A stretch of DNA of 64,000 nucleotides from Thalassovita sp. (GTDB lineage: Bacteria > Pseudomonadota > Alphaproteobacteria > Rhodobacterales > Rhodobacteraceae): the NCBI GenBank assembly GCA_017792425.1, contig CP051233.1, positions 3,029,739-3,093,738 of the forward strand, written 5' to 3'. A model generated the notes under the pieces. The model saw only the letters and a program-made list of their open reading frames with translations, did not search any database and was not told the DNA's origin. A program made the position numbers and the translations under genes. Positions 63,219 to 64,000 of this stretch are shown here, piece by piece. Position 1 is the stretch's first letter. Every line of letters begins with the position of its first letter.

Positions 63219-63518
63219 GAAAAACGGAGGAGCCCCACCGGTAAACGCCGGCCTGCCGAAAGGGCAGAAAATTGAGTATTTTCGGCAAGATGAAACAGCA
63301 GGGGGGGTGCGGGCCTCACCCCGAGCGCCGGCCTAATGGCGTCAGGAACGGGGTGAGGTTTCGCCTTGCACGTCCATCGGCTCTCCAGCCTGTAACGCAG
63401 CGTCAGTCGTAACGCATTAGCCTTAACGGTGCGTTACCAGCAAACTGCCAACCTTTTCATCTTGCCAAAAATACTCACACTCCAACGCAAGGACATGCGC
63501 GAACAGGGAGGACTGGGC
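63219..63518. repeat. Intergenic region with inverted pair of the dispersed motif
   Basis: Copies of the motif face each other at 63274-63295 (plus) and 63454-63478 (minus). Between them are a 10-bp stem CCTCACCCCG/CGGGGTGAGG (63314-63323 and 63349-63358) and GTAACGC repeats ending in GCGTTAC. I see no gene. The first stem may end the preceding transcript. Confidence 0.6.
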
Positions 63519-64000
63519 ATGACGATGAAACTTTACTGCTTTGGCGAAAGCGGGAATTCCTACAAGGCGGCCCTGCCGCTGGAACTGGGCGGACTGGATT
63601 GGGAACCGGCCTGGGTGGATTTCTTTCACGGCGCATCGCGCACCCCGGAATATCGCGCGATCAACGTGATGGGCGAAGCGCCAGTTCTGGTGGACGGTGA
63701 TCTGACGCTAACCCAATCGGGCGTGATCCAGATGTATGTGACAGAAAAGACCGGCAAGTTCGGCGGGAACACCCCGGAAGAGGCGCGCGAAGTGATGCGC
63801 TGGATGTTCTGGGACAATCACAAGATGTCCAGCCAAGCGGGCATGACCCGGTTCCTTATGAACTTTCTGCCGGAAAAGCACCGCAATCAGGATGTGATCG
63901 ACTTCAACCTTGGCCGCCTGAAGGCCGCATACCAGACGCTGAACGCCGCTCTGGAAGGCCGTGACTGGTTGGTGGGTGAGGGCCCAACGAACGCTGATTT
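63519..64000 (+). CDS. Glutathione S-transferase family protein (partial)
   Basis: First 160 residues or so of a GST; the gene runs off the window. The thioredoxin-fold N-terminus MTMKLYCFGESGNSYKAALP, the cis-Pro context MGEAPVLVDGD and the Glu/Ser pair LTQSGVI bind glutathione. An all-helical domain follows. GGGAGG precedes the ATG. Substrate unknown. Confidence 0.88.
   Translation, partial: MTMKLYCFGESGNSYKAALPLELGGLDWEPAWVDFFHGASRTPEYRAINVMGEAPVLVDGDLTLTQSGVIQMYVTEKTGKFGGNTPEEAREVMRWMFWDNHKMSSQAGMTRFLMNFLPEKHRNQDVIDFNLGRLKAAYQTLNAALEGRDWLVGEGPTNAD

Noticed and set aside
1..64000. CRISPR arrays, insertion sequences, prophage or rRNA
   Set aside because: No regularly spaced repeats, transposase or integrase motifs, phage structural genes or rRNA sequence were seen.

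Overview
The window is high-GC, densely packed DNA from an alphaproteobacterium, most likely a marine Rhodobacteraceae (Roseobacter-group) chromosome. This rests on codon and base composition, the gene families (Liv-type ABC clusters, DmdC-like acyl-CoA dehydrogenase, bioMNY, CueR/CopA, BtuB riboswitch) and a dispersed intergenic motif (R-GTATT...CAAGAWRAAA). The species assignment is inference. I find about 62 protein genes, one tRNA, one cobalamin riboswitch, several hairpin terminators and several candidate operators. I see no phage, insertion sequence, CRISPR array or rRNA.

Layout. 0-8 kb: an envelope cluster. A patatin-like lipoprotein, a sensor kinase, a response regulator and a trypsin/PDZ protease are on the minus strand. 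Divergent from them are a secreted beta-domain protein and a secreted caspase-like peptidase. 8.2-13.2 kb: a TetR regulator divergent from a four-gene operon (flavin monooxygenase, BASS-type symporter, two SDR proteins), all joined by 4-bp overlaps. 13.4-14.3 kb: purU. 14.4-29.4 kb: a carboxylic-acid catabolic region. A livHMGF-acyl-CoA ligase-livK-acyl-CoA dehydrogenase series on the minus strand is divergent from tetR-thiolase-FadJ-AMACR-enoyl-CoA isomerase-nitronate monooxygenase on the plus strand. An exact 12-bp palindrome sits in the spacer of two mirrored promoters between them. 29.5-32.7 kb: copper homeostasis (cueR-copA, divergent copZ). 32.8-38.1 kb: cobalamin uptake and salvage (btuB-btuF-btuC-btuD-cbiZ) behind a cobalamin riboswitch.

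38.3-42.2 kb: an acyl-CoA synthetase and an MsbA-like exporter. 42.4-45 kb: a Tat-secreted SsuA/THI5-type binding protein with ATPase and permease. 45-47.1 kb: a potassium-channel-like protein, then an Lrp/AsnC-LysE exporter pair. 47.1-50 kb: tRNA-Gly(UCC), a small membrane protein and tex. 50-52 kb: bioMNY biotin ECF transporter. 52-58.8 kb: housekeeping genes (YedK, DUF1992, 5'-nucleotidase, DUF952-pyrD-arsC, MATE, two PaaI-type thioesterases). 58.9-60 kb: a probable manganese/metal exporter behind a Fur/Mur-like palindrome. 60.1-64 kb: two paralogous small MerR regulators, a DmdC-family acyl-CoA dehydrogenase, a small helical protein and the start of a glutathione S-transferase.

Most genes are in ordinary metabolic or transport operons. 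The least explained parts are the caspase/patatin/trypsin/two-component cluster at the left end, the monooxygenase-symporter-SDR operon, and the branched-acid catabolic region. In the last, the racemase keeps the AMACR catalytic residues (H126, D156, E241) and the dehydrogenase shows an IVD/LCAD-like glutamate position.
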